Shown piece after piece: positions 49,220 through 58,682 of a stretch of 61,827 bases of DNA. Positions within the stretch are counted from its first letter, which is position 1. Every line of letters begins with the position of its first letter. The position numbers and the translations under genes are program-made. The notes beneath the pieces were generated by a model, which was not told the origin of the DNA, made no database searches, and worked only from the letters and a program-made list of their open reading frames with translations. Origin of the DNA: Anaerovoracaceae bacterium (GTDB lineage Bacteria; Bacillota; Clostridia; Peptostreptococcales; Anaerovoracaceae); the NCBI GenBank assembly GCA_029983755.1, contig JASBYX010000004.1:1-61827 (forward strand), given 5' to 3'.

Positions 49220-51478
49220 ATGCTAGAAAGAAAGAAAATAGAACTATTGATACCCGTTGGAGGAACCATGCAACTCATAGCAGCTGTGGAAAACGGAGCA
49301 GATGCAGTTTACCTTGGAGGAACCGCTTTCAACGCCAGAATGAGTGCCGACAACTTTGACATTGAAAAAATGGAACAAGCAGTCGATTTCTGCCACCTAA
49401 GAGGCGTTAGAGTTTTCGTAACCTTGAACACCCTCATGAGGGACGAGCAACTGGAAAAGGGACTTGAATACGCAAAGAAGCTTTATGAAATCGGCGTAGA
49501 TGCACTGATAATTCAGGATCTGGGGTTTGGTGACCTCATAAGTGAAAATCTCCCTGATATGGAGCTGCACCTTTCAACCCAAGGAACAATTTTCGGCGAA
49601 GGCGGGGCACAGGCAGCCAAACTTTTAGGCTATACACGAGTTGTTTTGGCCAGGGAAATGCCACTTGATTTAATAGAAAAAGTAAGCAAGAACTCCCAAA
49701 TAGAAACTGAAGTTTTCGTTCATGGAGCCCTGTGCTTTTGCTTCTCTGGACAGTGTCAGTTAAGCCGAACCATAGGCGGACGCTCAGGTAATCAAGGAGT
49801 ATGCGCTCAGCCATGCAGACTTCCCTATAGACTTGATGGCAACGCCCCCAGATATGAACTCAGCCCTAAGGATCTCTGTCTTGTGGATTACCTTGGAGAC
49901 CTGATCAAAGCAGGGGTCACATCTCTAAAAGTTGAAGGTAGACTCAAATCTCCCGAGTATGTGGCAACAGTCACAAAAATCTACAGAAAATACATTGACG
50001 AATTCTACGAAAAAGGAGCATATCAGGTGTCTACAGAGGATAGGATGAGCCTCCTTCAGATATTTAATCGTGGTTCCTTCACAGAAGGGTACATAAACAA
50101 TGAATCCGGCGATGAGCTGATGTCAAAGGCATTTCCGAAGAATCAGGGGGTTTTCCTAGGCAGTGTTAAGGGAATTTCCAAAATCAGAGATAGATATGTG
50201 GTGGAAATAGACTCCGTAAATTTAGAATCAACAAAACAGCTTTCTGTCGGGGATATCATTGAGGCAAGGTTTTACGATCCTTCGGGAAATCTCTTTACCC
50301 AATCGGCGACATTGACATATCTGAAAGGGAAAGTAAAGTCGGGGACGGAATCCCTTAGCCTAGGCGACTTTCTGAGCCCGGTCCCAAAGGACGCAGAAAT
50401 ATACAGGGTTGTTAGTAAGAAGTTGAACGAAGAAGCGGCTGAAACATATAAAGATATAACCTTAGTCTCTGGTAAGTACAAGAGAACTACACCTGTAGAC
50501 ATGAAACTAAAATGTCATGGGAAAGTGGTCACCCTTGAGGCATATTCAAAACTGCTAGGGCAGTGTATATCAGAAAGTATAAACATAGAAGGCAGTCAGG
50601 ATCCAAGGGAAAATTTGGACAAAATCAGGGAAAACCTAGGTAAACTTGGAGGTACCCCTTTCCACAAAGGAACCATAGAAATTCAGCCTCCAATTCCTAT
50701 GGGGTTGAAAATTTCTCAAGTTAACGGTCTTAGAAGAGAAATTGTGGGGAAGCTGGAATCTGCCATCGTGGCAAAGGACAAGAGAAGGCTCGTGGAAGAC
50801 AGAGGTATTGCAGAATATAAGGGTACTACGCTTGAAAAGAAAAAATACCATTTACTGAAAAGCAACAAGTCGGAAGTCTACTTCTATTCAATTAAGGATT
50901 TTGAGAAGGAAATAGAAAACCCTCAGCTGCACCTTGAGAGCCAAAGAACCGTTGCCTTACTGCCACTTGCCGATATTTTGTTGCATGAAATTTCTCCGGA
51001 GGCTCTCACAGAGAAAACCAAGGAGCGTGGCTACAAAGACTGGATTCCGTATATTTCAAATGTCTCCATGGGCAGGGAGGACGAGATTATATGGGAAAGG
51101 TTTGAGGAGGCTGTAAGGATCGGTCGAGATCGAGGGATTTATTTGGGGAACCTTCAGTGGTTTGAAGAACTTAAAAATGCCGGTTGCAAAATTTATGGGG
51201 ACTTCGGTATGAATGCATATAATTCCGGAACGGCGAAACTGCTCGAAAAAATGGGTTTTGACGAAGTGGTGCCAAGCAGCGAAACATATGGGGATGAAAA
51301 TGGAGCATATCCTCTTATGACTTTTCAGCACAAAATATCAGGAGCTTCTATGAGGGATCGCAGGGGTATGAGGATTTCCATAGTTGAGAGAGAATGGAGC
51401 GACCAGAGGGTTTTGGTAAAAGATGGAATTAAATGGGATAAAGTGAGTATAGATAGAAGAGTTTTTTTCGCCGGATGA
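49220..51478 (+). CDS. U32-family protein (peptidase/RNA hydroxylase family)
   Basis: A 752-residue protein. N-terminal TIM-barrel part: G-A-D-A-V-Y-L-G-G, L-S-T-Q-G-T, V-F-V-H-G-A-L-C-F-C-F-S-G-Q-C and C-R-L-P-Y. The U32 signature is around S-L-K-V-E-G-R-L-K-S-P-E-Y-V (residue 235). The cysteines (C-F-C, G-Q-C, G-V-C-A-Q-P-C) fit the iron-sulfur site of RlhA/TrhP enzymes that hydroxylate 23S rRNA or tRNA; family members were first described as collagenases. A long C-terminal half, as in RlhA, favours the RNA role. Ribosome site is weak (GATGAGAGAG). Confidence 0.8.
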   Translation: MLERKKIELLIPVGGTMQLIAAVENGADAVYLGGTAFNARMSADNFDIEKMEQAVDFCHLRGVRVFVTLNTLMRDEQLEKGLEYAKKLYEIGVDALIIQDLGFGDLISENLPDMELHLSTQGTIFGEGGAQAAKLLGYTRVVLAREMPLDLIEKVSKNSQIETEVFVHGALCFCFSGQCQLSRTIGGRSGNQGVCAQPCRLPYRLDGNAPRYELSPKDLCLVDYLGDLIKAGVTSLKVEGRLKSPEYVATVTKIYRKYIDEFYEKGAYQVSTEDRMSLLQIFNRGSFTEGYINNESGDELMSKAFPKNQGVFLGSVKGISKIRDRYVVEIDSVNLESTKQLSVGDIIEARFYDPSGNLFTQSATLTYLKGKVKSGTESLSLGDFLSPVPKDAEIYRVVSKKLNEEAAETYKDITLVSGKYKRTTPVDMKLKCHGKVVTLEAYSKLLGQCISESINIEGSQDPRENLDKIRENLGKLGGTPFHKGTIEIQPPIPMGLKISQVNGLRREIVGKLESAIVAKDKRRLVEDRGIAEYKGTTLEKKKYHLLKSNKSEVYFYSIKDFEKEIENPQLHLESQRTVALLPLADILLHEISPEALTEKTKERGYKDWIPYISNVSMGREDEIIWERFEEAVRIGRDRGIYLGNLQWFEELKNAGCKIYGDFGMNAYNSGTAKLLEKMGFDEVVPSSETYGDENGAYPLMTFQHKISGASMRDRRGMRISIVEREWSDQRVLVKDGIKWDKVSIDRRVFFAG

Positions 51479-51571
51479 GGGGAAATTCAGCCTTTAAAGA
51501 AATTCCTGTAAGCCTGTATAAATCAACGTTATGTGCAGAAATAAAAACATCATTTTTCTTCAGAAAACGGG

Positions 51572-51622
51572 TTGACAAGTAATTAACAGTCGTGTTATCT
51601 TGTATACATAAAAATTATACAA
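51572..51622 (+). promoter_or_regulatory. Promoter and inverted repeat before pflB
   Basis: TTGACA (51572-51577), 17 bases, TTATCT (51595-51600). Overlapping its downstream edge lies TTGTATA (51600-51606) / TATACAA (51616-51622), a perfect inverted repeat around nine bases. The position suits a repressor site; spacing does not fit the 18-base Rex consensus. Confidence 0.6.
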
Positions 51623-51659
51623 CACTTGAGTAAAATCTTTGACTGGGGAGGATTACTAA

Positions 51660-53891
51660 ATGAGGAGAGAATGGGAAGGCTTTAAGCCCGGCGATTGGAA
51701 CGAGAACATCCATGTGGACGATTTTATTAGCCTAAACTACAAACCATATGATGGAGATGAGAGTTTTTTGGCAGGTCCGACTGAGAGGACCAAGGCTGTT
51801 AACGAGATCGTAAAGAATAAGCTTGTTGAGGAGAGAAAGGCCGGAGGAACTTTGAAGGTTGACTCCAGCAGAATTATGAGAATTACGGCATTTCCTCCGG
51901 GATATATAGATAAGGATAAGGATATCATCGTTGGACTTCAGACTGATGAAGTTCTCAAGAGGGGAATTTGTCCTTTTGGTGGCAAGAGAATGGTGCTTCA
52001 GCAGATGGATGAGTATCATGCAGAGCTACCTGAGAATATCAAGTACTTATTTGACAACATTACAACTCACAACGATGGTGTTTTTAAGGCATACTCTCCT
52101 GAAATGAAGCTTGTTAGACATCTGGGATATGTTACAGGTCTTCCTGATGCTTATGGTCGTGGCAGAATTATCGGTGACTACAGAAGAGCTGCTCTCTATG
52201 GAATAGATTTTCTGATCGAAGAGAAGAAGAAGGATCACGATAGAATTTCAGACAGGCTTTATGAGGGTGAAGAGAATATCAGACTCAGTGAGGAGATCCA
52301 CAACCAGATTCAGGCACTCAAGGATATTAAGAAGATGGCTGAAAGCTACGGATTTGACATCAGCCAGCCAGCCTCAGATGTTAAGGAAGCTATCCAGTGG
52401 ACATATTTTGCATATCTTGCAGGTATCAAGGAAGAGAACGGGGCTGCTATGTCAATTGGCAGAACTGCAACATTCATAGATGTATATGCTGAAAGAGACC
52501 TTGAGAGGGGCAAGTACACTGAAGAAGAAATTCAGGAAATGGTTGACGACTTCATTCTCAAACTGAGAGTCGCAAGACACCTGAGAACTTCTGAATACAA
52601 TGAGCTCTTCGGTGGGGATCCTATGTGGATCACTGAAGGTCTTGGAGGAATAGGAAACGATGGAAGACATAGGGTAACCAAGAACACTTACAGAGTTCTC
52701 AACACCCTTTATAACTTGGGTCCTGCTCCGGAGCCAAATCTAACGGTTCTTTGGTCTAAGGACTTGCCGGAAGCTTTCAAGAGATTCTGTGCACAGGTAT
52801 CCATTGACACAGACTCTATACAGTATGAGAACGACGATAAGATGAGAGGCCACTGTGGTGGTGACTATTCAATCGCCTGCTGTGTTTCTGCCATCAAGAT
52901 GGGAGAGCAGATGCAGTTCTTCGGAGCTAGGTGCAACCTGGCCAAGACATTGCTTCTTGCAATCAATGGTGGTATAGACGAGAGATCAGGAGAAGAAGTT
53001 GGTCCTCAGATGGGACCTATGCCTGATGGACCTCTGGACTTCGATGAGGTTTGGAGAAGATACAACATCTATCTTGAGTGGATGCTCTCTGCATATTCAA
53101 GAGCCATGAATGTTATTCACTTCATGCATGATAAGTATGATTATGAGAGATCTCAGATGGCATTTCTTGATTCTGAAATTGGAAGACTGATGGCCTTTGG
53201 TGTTGCCGGACTTTCCGTTGCAGCTGACTCACTTTCAGCTATTAAGTTTGCAAAGGTTACACCTATCAAAGACGAGAGGGGCATCATCGTTGATTACAAA
53301 ACCGAAGGTGACTTCCCTAAGTATGGTACTGATGATGACAGGGTTGATGATCTTGCTGTTGCCATATCAGAGAAAACTATAGGAGAGCTGAGAAAGTACA
53401 AGTATTATAGAGATGCTGTCCCAACACTTTCTGTACTGACGATCACATCAAATGTAATGTACGGAAAGAAGACAGGGAACACACCTGACGGCAGAAGATC
53501 CGGAGAGCCCTTTGCACCGGGAGCAAACCCAATGCACAATAGAGATGTTCAAGGGGCTGTTGCTTCTCTGAACTCCGTTGCTAAAATCAACTGGGATACT
53601 TGCCAGGACGGAATTTCGAATACATTCACGATAACCCCTGATTCTCTAGGAAAGGATGCTAAGCAGAGAAAAGATACTTTAGTTAAACTCCTCTCAGGCT
53701 ACTTCAATCAGGGTGCACATCACCTTAACGTAAATGTTTTGAACAAGGATGTTTTGGTGGATGCCTATGAGAATCCGGATAAGTACCCTGGTCTGACGAT
53801 AAGAGTTTCAGGATATGCGGTAAGATTTAACGCGCTTTCCAAGGCTCATCAAAAGGAAGTAATTGAGAGAACCTTCCACGAAAAGATTTAG
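51660..53891 (+). CDS. pflB: Pyruvate formate-lyase
   Basis: A 743-residue glycyl radical enzyme that splits pyruvate with CoA into acetyl-CoA and formate. The catalytic Cys pair is in S-I-A-C-C-V-S-A-I, and the glycyl radical site near the C-terminus is R-V-S-G-Y-A-V-R-F. Other Pfl-type motifs: E-P-N-L-T-V-L-W-S and F-G-A-R-C-N-L-A-K. The activating enzyme follows 52 bases later. Oxygen would cut the chain at the glycine, consistent with a strict anaerobe. Confidence 0.97.
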   Translation: MRREWEGFKPGDWNENIHVDDFISLNYKPYDGDESFLAGPTERTKAVNEIVKNKLVEERKAGGTLKVDSSRIMRITAFPPGYIDKDKDIIVGLQTDEVLKRGICPFGGKRMVLQQMDEYHAELPENIKYLFDNITTHNDGVFKAYSPEMKLVRHLGYVTGLPDAYGRGRIIGDYRRAALYGIDFLIEEKKKDHDRISDRLYEGEENIRLSEEIHNQIQALKDIKKMAESYGFDISQPASDVKEAIQWTYFAYLAGIKEENGAAMSIGRTATFIDVYAERDLERGKYTEEEIQEMVDDFILKLRVARHLRTSEYNELFGGDPMWITEGLGGIGNDGRHRVTKNTYRVLNTLYNLGPAPEPNLTVLWSKDLPEAFKRFCAQVSIDTDSIQYENDDKMRGHCGGDYSIACCVSAIKMGEQMQFFGARCNLAKTLLLAINGGIDERSGEEVGPQMGPMPDGPLDFDEVWRRYNIYLEWMLSAYSRAMNVIHFMHDKYDYERSQMAFLDSEIGRLMAFGVAGLSVAADSLSAIKFAKVTPIKDERGIIVDYKTEGDFPKYGTDDDRVDDLAVAISEKTIGELRKYKYYRDAVPTLSVLTITSNVMYGKKTGNTPDGRRSGEPFAPGANPMHNRDVQGAVASLNSVAKINWDTCQDGISNTFTITPDSLGKDAKQRKDTLVKLLSGYFNQGAHHLNVNVLNKDVLVDAYENPDKYPGLTIRVSGYAVRFNALSKAHQKEVIERTFHEKI

Positions 53892-53943
53892 AGGAAATCA
53901 ATAGAATAGATAAGATGATAGAGAAAGGATATTTTGGACAGGA

Positions 53944-54654
53944 ATGAAAACTGCGAGACTTCATTCAATTGAATCTTTTGGAGCTGTGGATGGACCCGGA
54001 ATAAGGACTGTGTTTTTCCTTCAAGGGTGCCCTGCACGCTGTGCATATTGTCACAATCCTGACACTTGGAATCCCAATGGAGGAAGAGAAGTTGAGATTG
54101 GGGAAATTGTGCACAAAGCAAAGAGAGGAGTTCCATACTATGGTGAAGACGGCGGAGTTACTTTCTCCGGCGGTGAACCTCTACTTCACGGGGAATTTTT
54201 GCTGGATGCCATAGATGCACTTCATGATGAAGAGATTTCAGTAGCGGTAGATACCAGTGGAACATATTTTGACGAATACTCCGATAGAGTAATAGAAAAA
54301 GCGGATATGCTCCTTCTGGATGTTAAGCATATTGACGAGCAGATGTTCAGGGAATTAACCGGGACAGGCCAAGGTCCTCTTTTCGATATCATAGACTCAA
54401 TTAACAAACACGGGACTCCTATTTGGATTAGACAGGTTATCGTACCGGGCCTAAATGATACGGAGGAGTATGTCAAATCTTTAAATCAGTTTATTCAAAG
54501 GATTAAATCTGTCAAGAAGGTTGAGCTGCTACCATATCACACGATGGCTACAGATAAATACGCTAAACTAGGTATGACATACCGCTTTGCGGACGTTAAG
54601 CCGATGGATAGGGATAGATGTGAGGAGCTGGCTGAACTTACGGTTACAGCCTAG
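53944..54654 (+). CDS. pflA: Pyruvate formate-lyase activating enzyme
   Basis: A 236-residue radical SAM enzyme that puts the radical on the Pfl glycine. Cluster motif G-C-P-A-R-C-A-Y-C-H-N-P, SAM motif T-F-S-G-G-E-P-L and D-V-K-H-I. The N-terminus S-I-E-S-F-G-A-V-D-G-P-G is classic for PflA. No extra ferredoxin-like clusters, as expected for a true PflA rather than another glycyl radical activase. Confidence 0.96.
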   Translation: MKTARLHSIESFGAVDGPGIRTVFFLQGCPARCAYCHNPDTWNPNGGREVEIGEIVHKAKRGVPYYGEDGGVTFSGGEPLLHGEFLLDAIDALHDEEISVAVDTSGTYFDEYSDRVIEKADMLLLDVKHIDEQMFRELTGTGQGPLFDIIDSINKHGTPIWIRQVIVPGLNDTEEYVKSLNQFIQRIKSVKKVELLPYHTMATDKYAKLGMTYRFADVKPMDRDRCEELAELTVTA

Positions 54655-54677
54655 CTCATTCACCACCGCCATGTTAG

Positions 54678-54709
54678 AAAGACACTCTGAAATATAGGGT
54701 GTCTTTTTT
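54678..54709 (+). terminator. Terminator of the pfl operon
   Basis: AAAGACAC (54678-54685) pairs with GTGTCTTT (54699-54706), followed by further T. Confidence 0.85.
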
Positions 54710-54720
54710 GATGGAAAATA

Positions 54721-54749
54721 TTGACATTTTCACAAAATAACTGTAAAAT
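54721..54749 (+). promoter_or_regulatory. Promoter of the DUF6382-like gene
   Basis: TTGACA (54721-54726), 17 bases, TAAAAT (54744-54749). Confidence 0.72.
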
Positions 54750-54854
54750 ATTTCCATATAGATTGCTAGGGTGTGTATATGGTTTGCTATGAGGTACAGG
54801 CGGCTTGCCAGAACGTGCGGATGGTTTACTAGGGTACATAGAGGAGAATACAGA

Positions 54855-55628
54855 ATGATATATAAAATGAGAGGTAGAGGCGAAAAGAGAGAGTTGAGGA
54901 TTCGCCAGGAGCGTAACGATGATGTTGATATGACAGAATTGTCAAGATTTTGTAATATGGAGCTGGATTACAGCCTCTTTAACTATGAGAATTCAGGGAA
55001 AGACTTAATCTTCCAACTTTCTGAAAGAGTTGAACTTTCTTCATATCTTCTAAAAGAGAGAAATCTTGAAGATATTCTAAATATAATGAGGCAATGCATA
55101 CTTTTTTTCAAATCCATATTGATAAAGGGCTTTTTCTTACCATTTAGTGTACTGGATATGGATAAGATTTGGGTGTCTGAAGATGGAAATGTAAACTTTA
55201 TATATATTCCCACAGATGAAATGAGGGTGGAGAAAACTCTCATTGATTTTTTTCTTGAGCTTCTTTCCCTTGTGAGAACCTCTGATGATTCCTGTAGGAA
55301 GGGAGTTGATTATCTTGTGGAAAAACTTTTGAATCTTCCATACTATGATGAAGAGAGCATTACAAAAATGCTTGAGAGCTGCAGAGAGGGGGATTCAGAG
55401 GACAATAATGATAAGTTCAGACAAGAAACTGAAAGCCCAGGAGATAATGTGGTTTATCGTGGAGCTCCTTGCCAAGGTAAGATAGAGCTTTTGAAAAGCA
55501 GAGAATCTGAAAGCCATCTCGGAGGCTATGTTTGTAATTTGAATACAGGGGAAATTCTTGGAATCGCCCCCAAAGATGTACTTGAGGTGAAAGGGCATGA
55601 TATTGAATTTGTAATAAAGAGCTTGTAG
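54855..55628 (+). CDS. DUF6382-like protein
   Basis: A 257-residue cytoplasmic protein. I start it at 54855, eight bases after GAGGAG; a reading from 54771 adds a basic tail that begins too close to the promoter. The first 180 residues resemble the DUF6382 domain, with G-F-F-L-P-F-S-V-L-D-M-D-K-I-W-V and V-N-F-I-Y-I-P-T-D. That domain often precedes an FHA domain in Firmicutes and is linked to type VII secretion or protein kinase signalling. No clear FHA core (G-R...S-x-x-H) is seen in the short C-terminus, so it may be a shortened version. No partner genes nearby. Confidence 0.55.
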   Translation: MIYKMRGRGEKRELRIRQERNDDVDMTELSRFCNMELDYSLFNYENSGKDLIFQLSERVELSSYLLKERNLEDILNIMRQCILFFKSILIKGFFLPFSVLDMDKIWVSEDGNVNFIYIPTDEMRVEKTLIDFFLELLSLVRTSDDSCRKGVDYLVEKLLNLPYYDEESITKMLESCREGDSEDNNDKFRQETESPGDNVVYRGAPCQGKIELLKSRESESHLGGYVCNLNTGEILGIAPKDVLEVKGHDIEFVIKSL

Positions 55629-55662
55629 ATCCATGTAATTTAAAGAGAATAGAGGTGTTTGT

Positions 55663-56688
55663 ATGGATAATTATATAGATAAAGTTCATGAAGATGTTTT
55701 TAACAATATAAAAGTCTTGATGGACAATGCAAGAAATAGTGTTGCAAGAGAAGTTAATAATATCCTAGTTCAAACTTACTGGGAGATCGGAAGGATTATT
55801 GTAGAAGATGAGCAGGGACATTCAGATAGAGCCGAATATGGAAAACGGTTAGTTATAGATTTATCAAAAAGACTTACAAAAGAATATGGCAAGGGATTTT
55901 CAAAATCTAATTTGTTTAATATGAGAAATTTCTATTTGAGTTTTCCAATTTTCCAGACAGTGTCTGGAAAATTAAGTTGGTCGCATTATTGTGAATTGCT
56001 GTCTATAAGCGATGAGAAGAAAAGAAGTTTTTATGAAAAAGAAACTATCAATTCAAATTGGTCTGTAAGAGAGTTAAAAAGACAAATAAAAACATCGCTT
56101 TTCGAAAGACTTCTACTTTCATCAGGAGATGAAAATAAAGAAAAAGTATTGGATTTGGCTCTGAAAGGAAATGAAATAGCTACACCTCTTGATGTAATAA
56201 AAGATCCATATGTATTTGAATTTTTAGGACTACCTGAAGAAAAACCAATCATGGAAAGTGATTTAGAAAAAACACTTATAACTCATATAGAAAAATTCTT
56301 ATTGGAACTTGGCAAAGGGTTTATGTATGTAGGATCACAGCAGAGGGTAACACTTGGAAATACCCATTATTATGTTGATATGGTGTTTTACAACAAAATC
56401 CTAAGAAGTTATGTGCTTATTGAACTTAAAACAGGTAAGCTAATGCCAGAAGCAGTAGGACAGCTAAATATGTATCTTAACTACTATAAAGCTGAAGTTA
56501 ATGAAGAAATTGATAATGAACCTATCGGAATTATCCTATGTGCTAACAAGGACAACATACAAGCAGAATATGCTCTTGGAAGTTTATCCAATAAGATATT
56601 TGCTTCTAAATACACGCTATATATTCCTGATAGAGAAGAATTGGAAGAACAAGTTGAAAGAGTTTTAAGAAACTACAAAGAAAAATAG
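55663..56688 (+). CDS. YhcG-type PDDEXK nuclease (DUF1016)
   Basis: A 341-residue protein. The N-terminal DUF1016 domain has V-Q-T-Y-W-E-I-G-R-I-I-V and Y-G-K-R-L-V-I-D-L-S-K. The C-terminal part has a PDDEXK nuclease pattern: D-M-V-F-Y-N then V-L-I-E-L-K-T-G and a downstream G-Q-L-N-M-Y-L. YhcG proteins are common on genomic islands and beside restriction systems. The gene is AT-rich with codon use unlike its neighbours and stands between unrelated genes, so it was probably acquired. A perfect 13-base palindrome arm pair lies at 55947-55973 within the coding sequence. Confidence 0.85.
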   Translation: MDNYIDKVHEDVFNNIKVLMDNARNSVAREVNNILVQTYWEIGRIIVEDEQGHSDRAEYGKRLVIDLSKRLTKEYGKGFSKSNLFNMRNFYLSFPIFQTVSGKLSWSHYCELLSISDEKKRSFYEKETINSNWSVRELKRQIKTSLFERLLLSSGDENKEKVLDLALKGNEIATPLDVIKDPYVFEFLGLPEEKPIMESDLEKTLITHIEKFLLELGKGFMYVGSQQRVTLGNTHYYVDMVFYNKILRSYVLIELKTGKLMPEAVGQLNMYLNYYKAEVNEEIDNEPIGIILCANKDNIQAEYALGSLSNKIFASKYTLYIPDREELEEQVERVLRNYKEK

Positions 56689-56828
56689 AATTAACTAAAG
56701 AAATAACAGACTTTAAGAAAAGCTGAAAAATGTAAATATTTAATAAATATGTAATAATGTAGTTTTGACGATTTTTGAAAAATGATATCTTGTTATATAG
56801 TGAGAGAGTGAAAGTTTTTCTGTAAATT

Positions 56829-56865
56829 AGCCTCCTATGATATTTATATTTTACCATAGAAGGCT
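56829..56865. terminator. Hairpin between the nuclease gene and gpmI
   Basis: AGCCTCCTATG (56829-56839) pairs with CATAGAAGGCT (56855-56865) with one mismatch. Both flanks are AT-rich; it can serve convergent genes. Confidence 0.7.
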
Positions 56866-56921
56866 GTATTTTAATTTATAGACTTTTTCTCCGAACCCCC
56901 TTCTCGATGAGATACCCTTAT

Positions 56922-58529
56922 TTATTTAACTAGTACATCCCCGGTCATGTCTTCCGGAATATCAAGTCCCATGAGGTAAAGCATGGTAGGAGCTATGTCT
57001 GCAAGTTTTCCCCACTTACCCTGTGGCTCCATAACCTCGGCATTCTCGGCTCCATCTTCATATTCACCCCAGCCTGTTGCAATTTCCTTAAATTCTTTAG
57101 GATTGTTGCTGATATGTACAAGAGGAACGAGATTCAAAGAATGGGAAGTTACAATGCTTCCATCTTCGTTCACCATAACATCAGAATTACCATGGTCGGC
57201 TGTGAGTAGTATCTGTCCATCCAATGCCAGGACAGCATCTTTAATTCTTTCAACGAATCCGTCGAGATATTCAACGGCTTTAACTGCTGCATCCATGACC
57301 CCTGTGTGCCCAACCATGTCAGAGTTGGCAAAGTTGAGAATTATCATATCATACTTTTTAGAATTAACTGCCTCTATCACCTTGTCTGTAACCTCAGGAG
57401 CGCTCATCTCTGGTTGGAGATCATAGGTGGCAACTGAAGGCGATTTCACAAGGATCCTATCCTCTCCGGGATAAGGCTTTTCAACTCCTCCGTTGAAGAA
57501 AAATGTAACATGGGCATACTTTTCCGTTTCAGCAATTCTGAGTTGGCTCAAACCCAAATTTGAAACATATTCCCCTAAGGTGTTTTTGATTTTTTTAGGA
57601 GGATAAGCTATCTCCACATTAGGCATGGAAGCATCGTATTCAGTCATGGTTACATAGTGTATGTCCTTAGGTCTGACACGTCTATTTAGGCCTTCAAGAG
57701 CATCGTCAACGAAGGCTCTTGTAATTTCCCTTGCCCTATCAGGCCTGAAGTTATACATTATTATGGAATCTCCGTCCCTAACAGGTTCACCACCACTGAT
57801 AAAGGTAGGAGTTACGAATTCGTCATTTTCGTCCCTGGCATAGGCATCCGCCAAAGCTCCAAGGGCAGAGTCTGATATGAGATACTCACAATCCCCGGAA
57901 GGGTTCTCTCCCATGGTTAGGCCATCATAAGCAATTTGAACCCGTTCCCAACGCTTGTCTCTGTCCATGGCAAAATACCTCCCTCCGATTGAGGCGATTT
58001 TTCCGATGCCTAGGTCTTTGATCCTCTCTTCCAATGAGTCTATATACTCCTTGGCGCACCTTGGGGGAACATCCCTACCATCTAGGAAAGCGTGGATATA
58101 TACCTTGGTGAGACCTTTGTCCTTTGCCATTTTAAGAAGAGCGAAAAGGTGATCTATGTGACTGTGAACTCCACCGTCAGAAAGCAGTCCGAAGAGATGT
58201 AGCGCACTCCCCTTATCCTTCGCACGCTCCATGGCATCTGCTAATGTTTTGTTGCTGAAGAATTCACCTTCTCTAATTTCCTTAGAAATTAGGGAGAGGT
58301 CTTGGTAGACTATTCGGCCGGAGCCGATATTCATATGGCCTACTTCGGAATTACCCATCTGGCCGTCGGGAAGTCCCACAGCTTCACCGCAGGCGATGAG
58401 CTTGGTCCAAGGATATTTTTCGAAGATTGAATCTATATTAGGTGTCTTGGCCGCGGCGATTGCATTTCCAAAACGGTATTTGTTCAAGCCAAAGCCATCG
58501 AGAATCATTAACATTGTTGGTTTTTTCAT
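56922..58529 (-). CDS. gpmI: 2,3-bisphosphoglycerate-independent phosphoglycerate mutase
   Basis: Interconverts 3- and 2-phosphoglycerate in glycolysis with two manganese ions. The 535 residues are slightly longer than the usual 510. Present are M-L-I-L-D-G-F-G at the N-terminus, the catalytic serine in M-G-N-S-E-V-G-H, D-G-R-D-V-P-P, and the metal ligands D-x-V-G-H-T-G and T-A-D-H-G-N-S-D. Alone on the minus strand, without the usual glycolytic neighbours (gap, pgk, tpi, eno). Confidence 0.96.
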   Translation of the reverse strand: MKKPTMLMILDGFGLNKYRFGNAIAAAKTPNIDSIFEKYPWTKLIACGEAVGLPDGQMGNSEVGHMNIGSGRIVYQDLSLISKEIREGEFFSNKTLADAMERAKDKGSALHLFGLLSDGGVHSHIDHLFALLKMAKDKGLTKVYIHAFLDGRDVPPRCAKEYIDSLEERIKDLGIGKIASIGGRYFAMDRDKRWERVQIAYDGLTMGENPSGDCEYLISDSALGALADAYARDENDEFVTPTFISGGEPVRDGDSIIMYNFRPDRAREITRAFVDDALEGLNRRVRPKDIHYVTMTEYDASMPNVEIAYPPKKIKNTLGEYVSNLGLSQLRIAETEKYAHVTFFFNGGVEKPYPGEDRILVKSPSVATYDLQPEMSAPEVTDKVIEAVNSKKYDMIILNFANSDMVGHTGVMDAAVKAVEYLDGFVERIKDAVLALDGQILLTADHGNSDVMVNEDGSIVTSHSLNLVPLVHISNNPKEFKEIATGWGEYEDGAENAEVMEPQGKWGKLADIAPTMLYLMGLDIPEDMTGDVLVK

Positions 58530-58634
58530 GTCCTACTCCTAACTTTAAAATATAACCGTAGACTTAATAGAAATCATGTCTTTAGTGATATTTATTCATT
58601 CCGGGTTCATCAAAGGACTCGGTCTAAAAACTGA

Positions 58635-58664
58635 TTCAATTATATCAGATATTTTGATATAATT
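58635..58664. promoter_or_regulatory. addA promoter inside a perfect inverted repeat
   Basis: TTCAAT (58635-58640), 17 bases, TATAAT (58658-58663) drives addA. AATTATATCA (58638-58647) and TGATATAATT (58655-58664) form a perfect 10-base inverted repeat around seven bases that covers most of the promoter, as an operator would. Confidence 0.6.
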
Positions 58665-58682
58665 AAAGCTGGAGGTGCTTAA

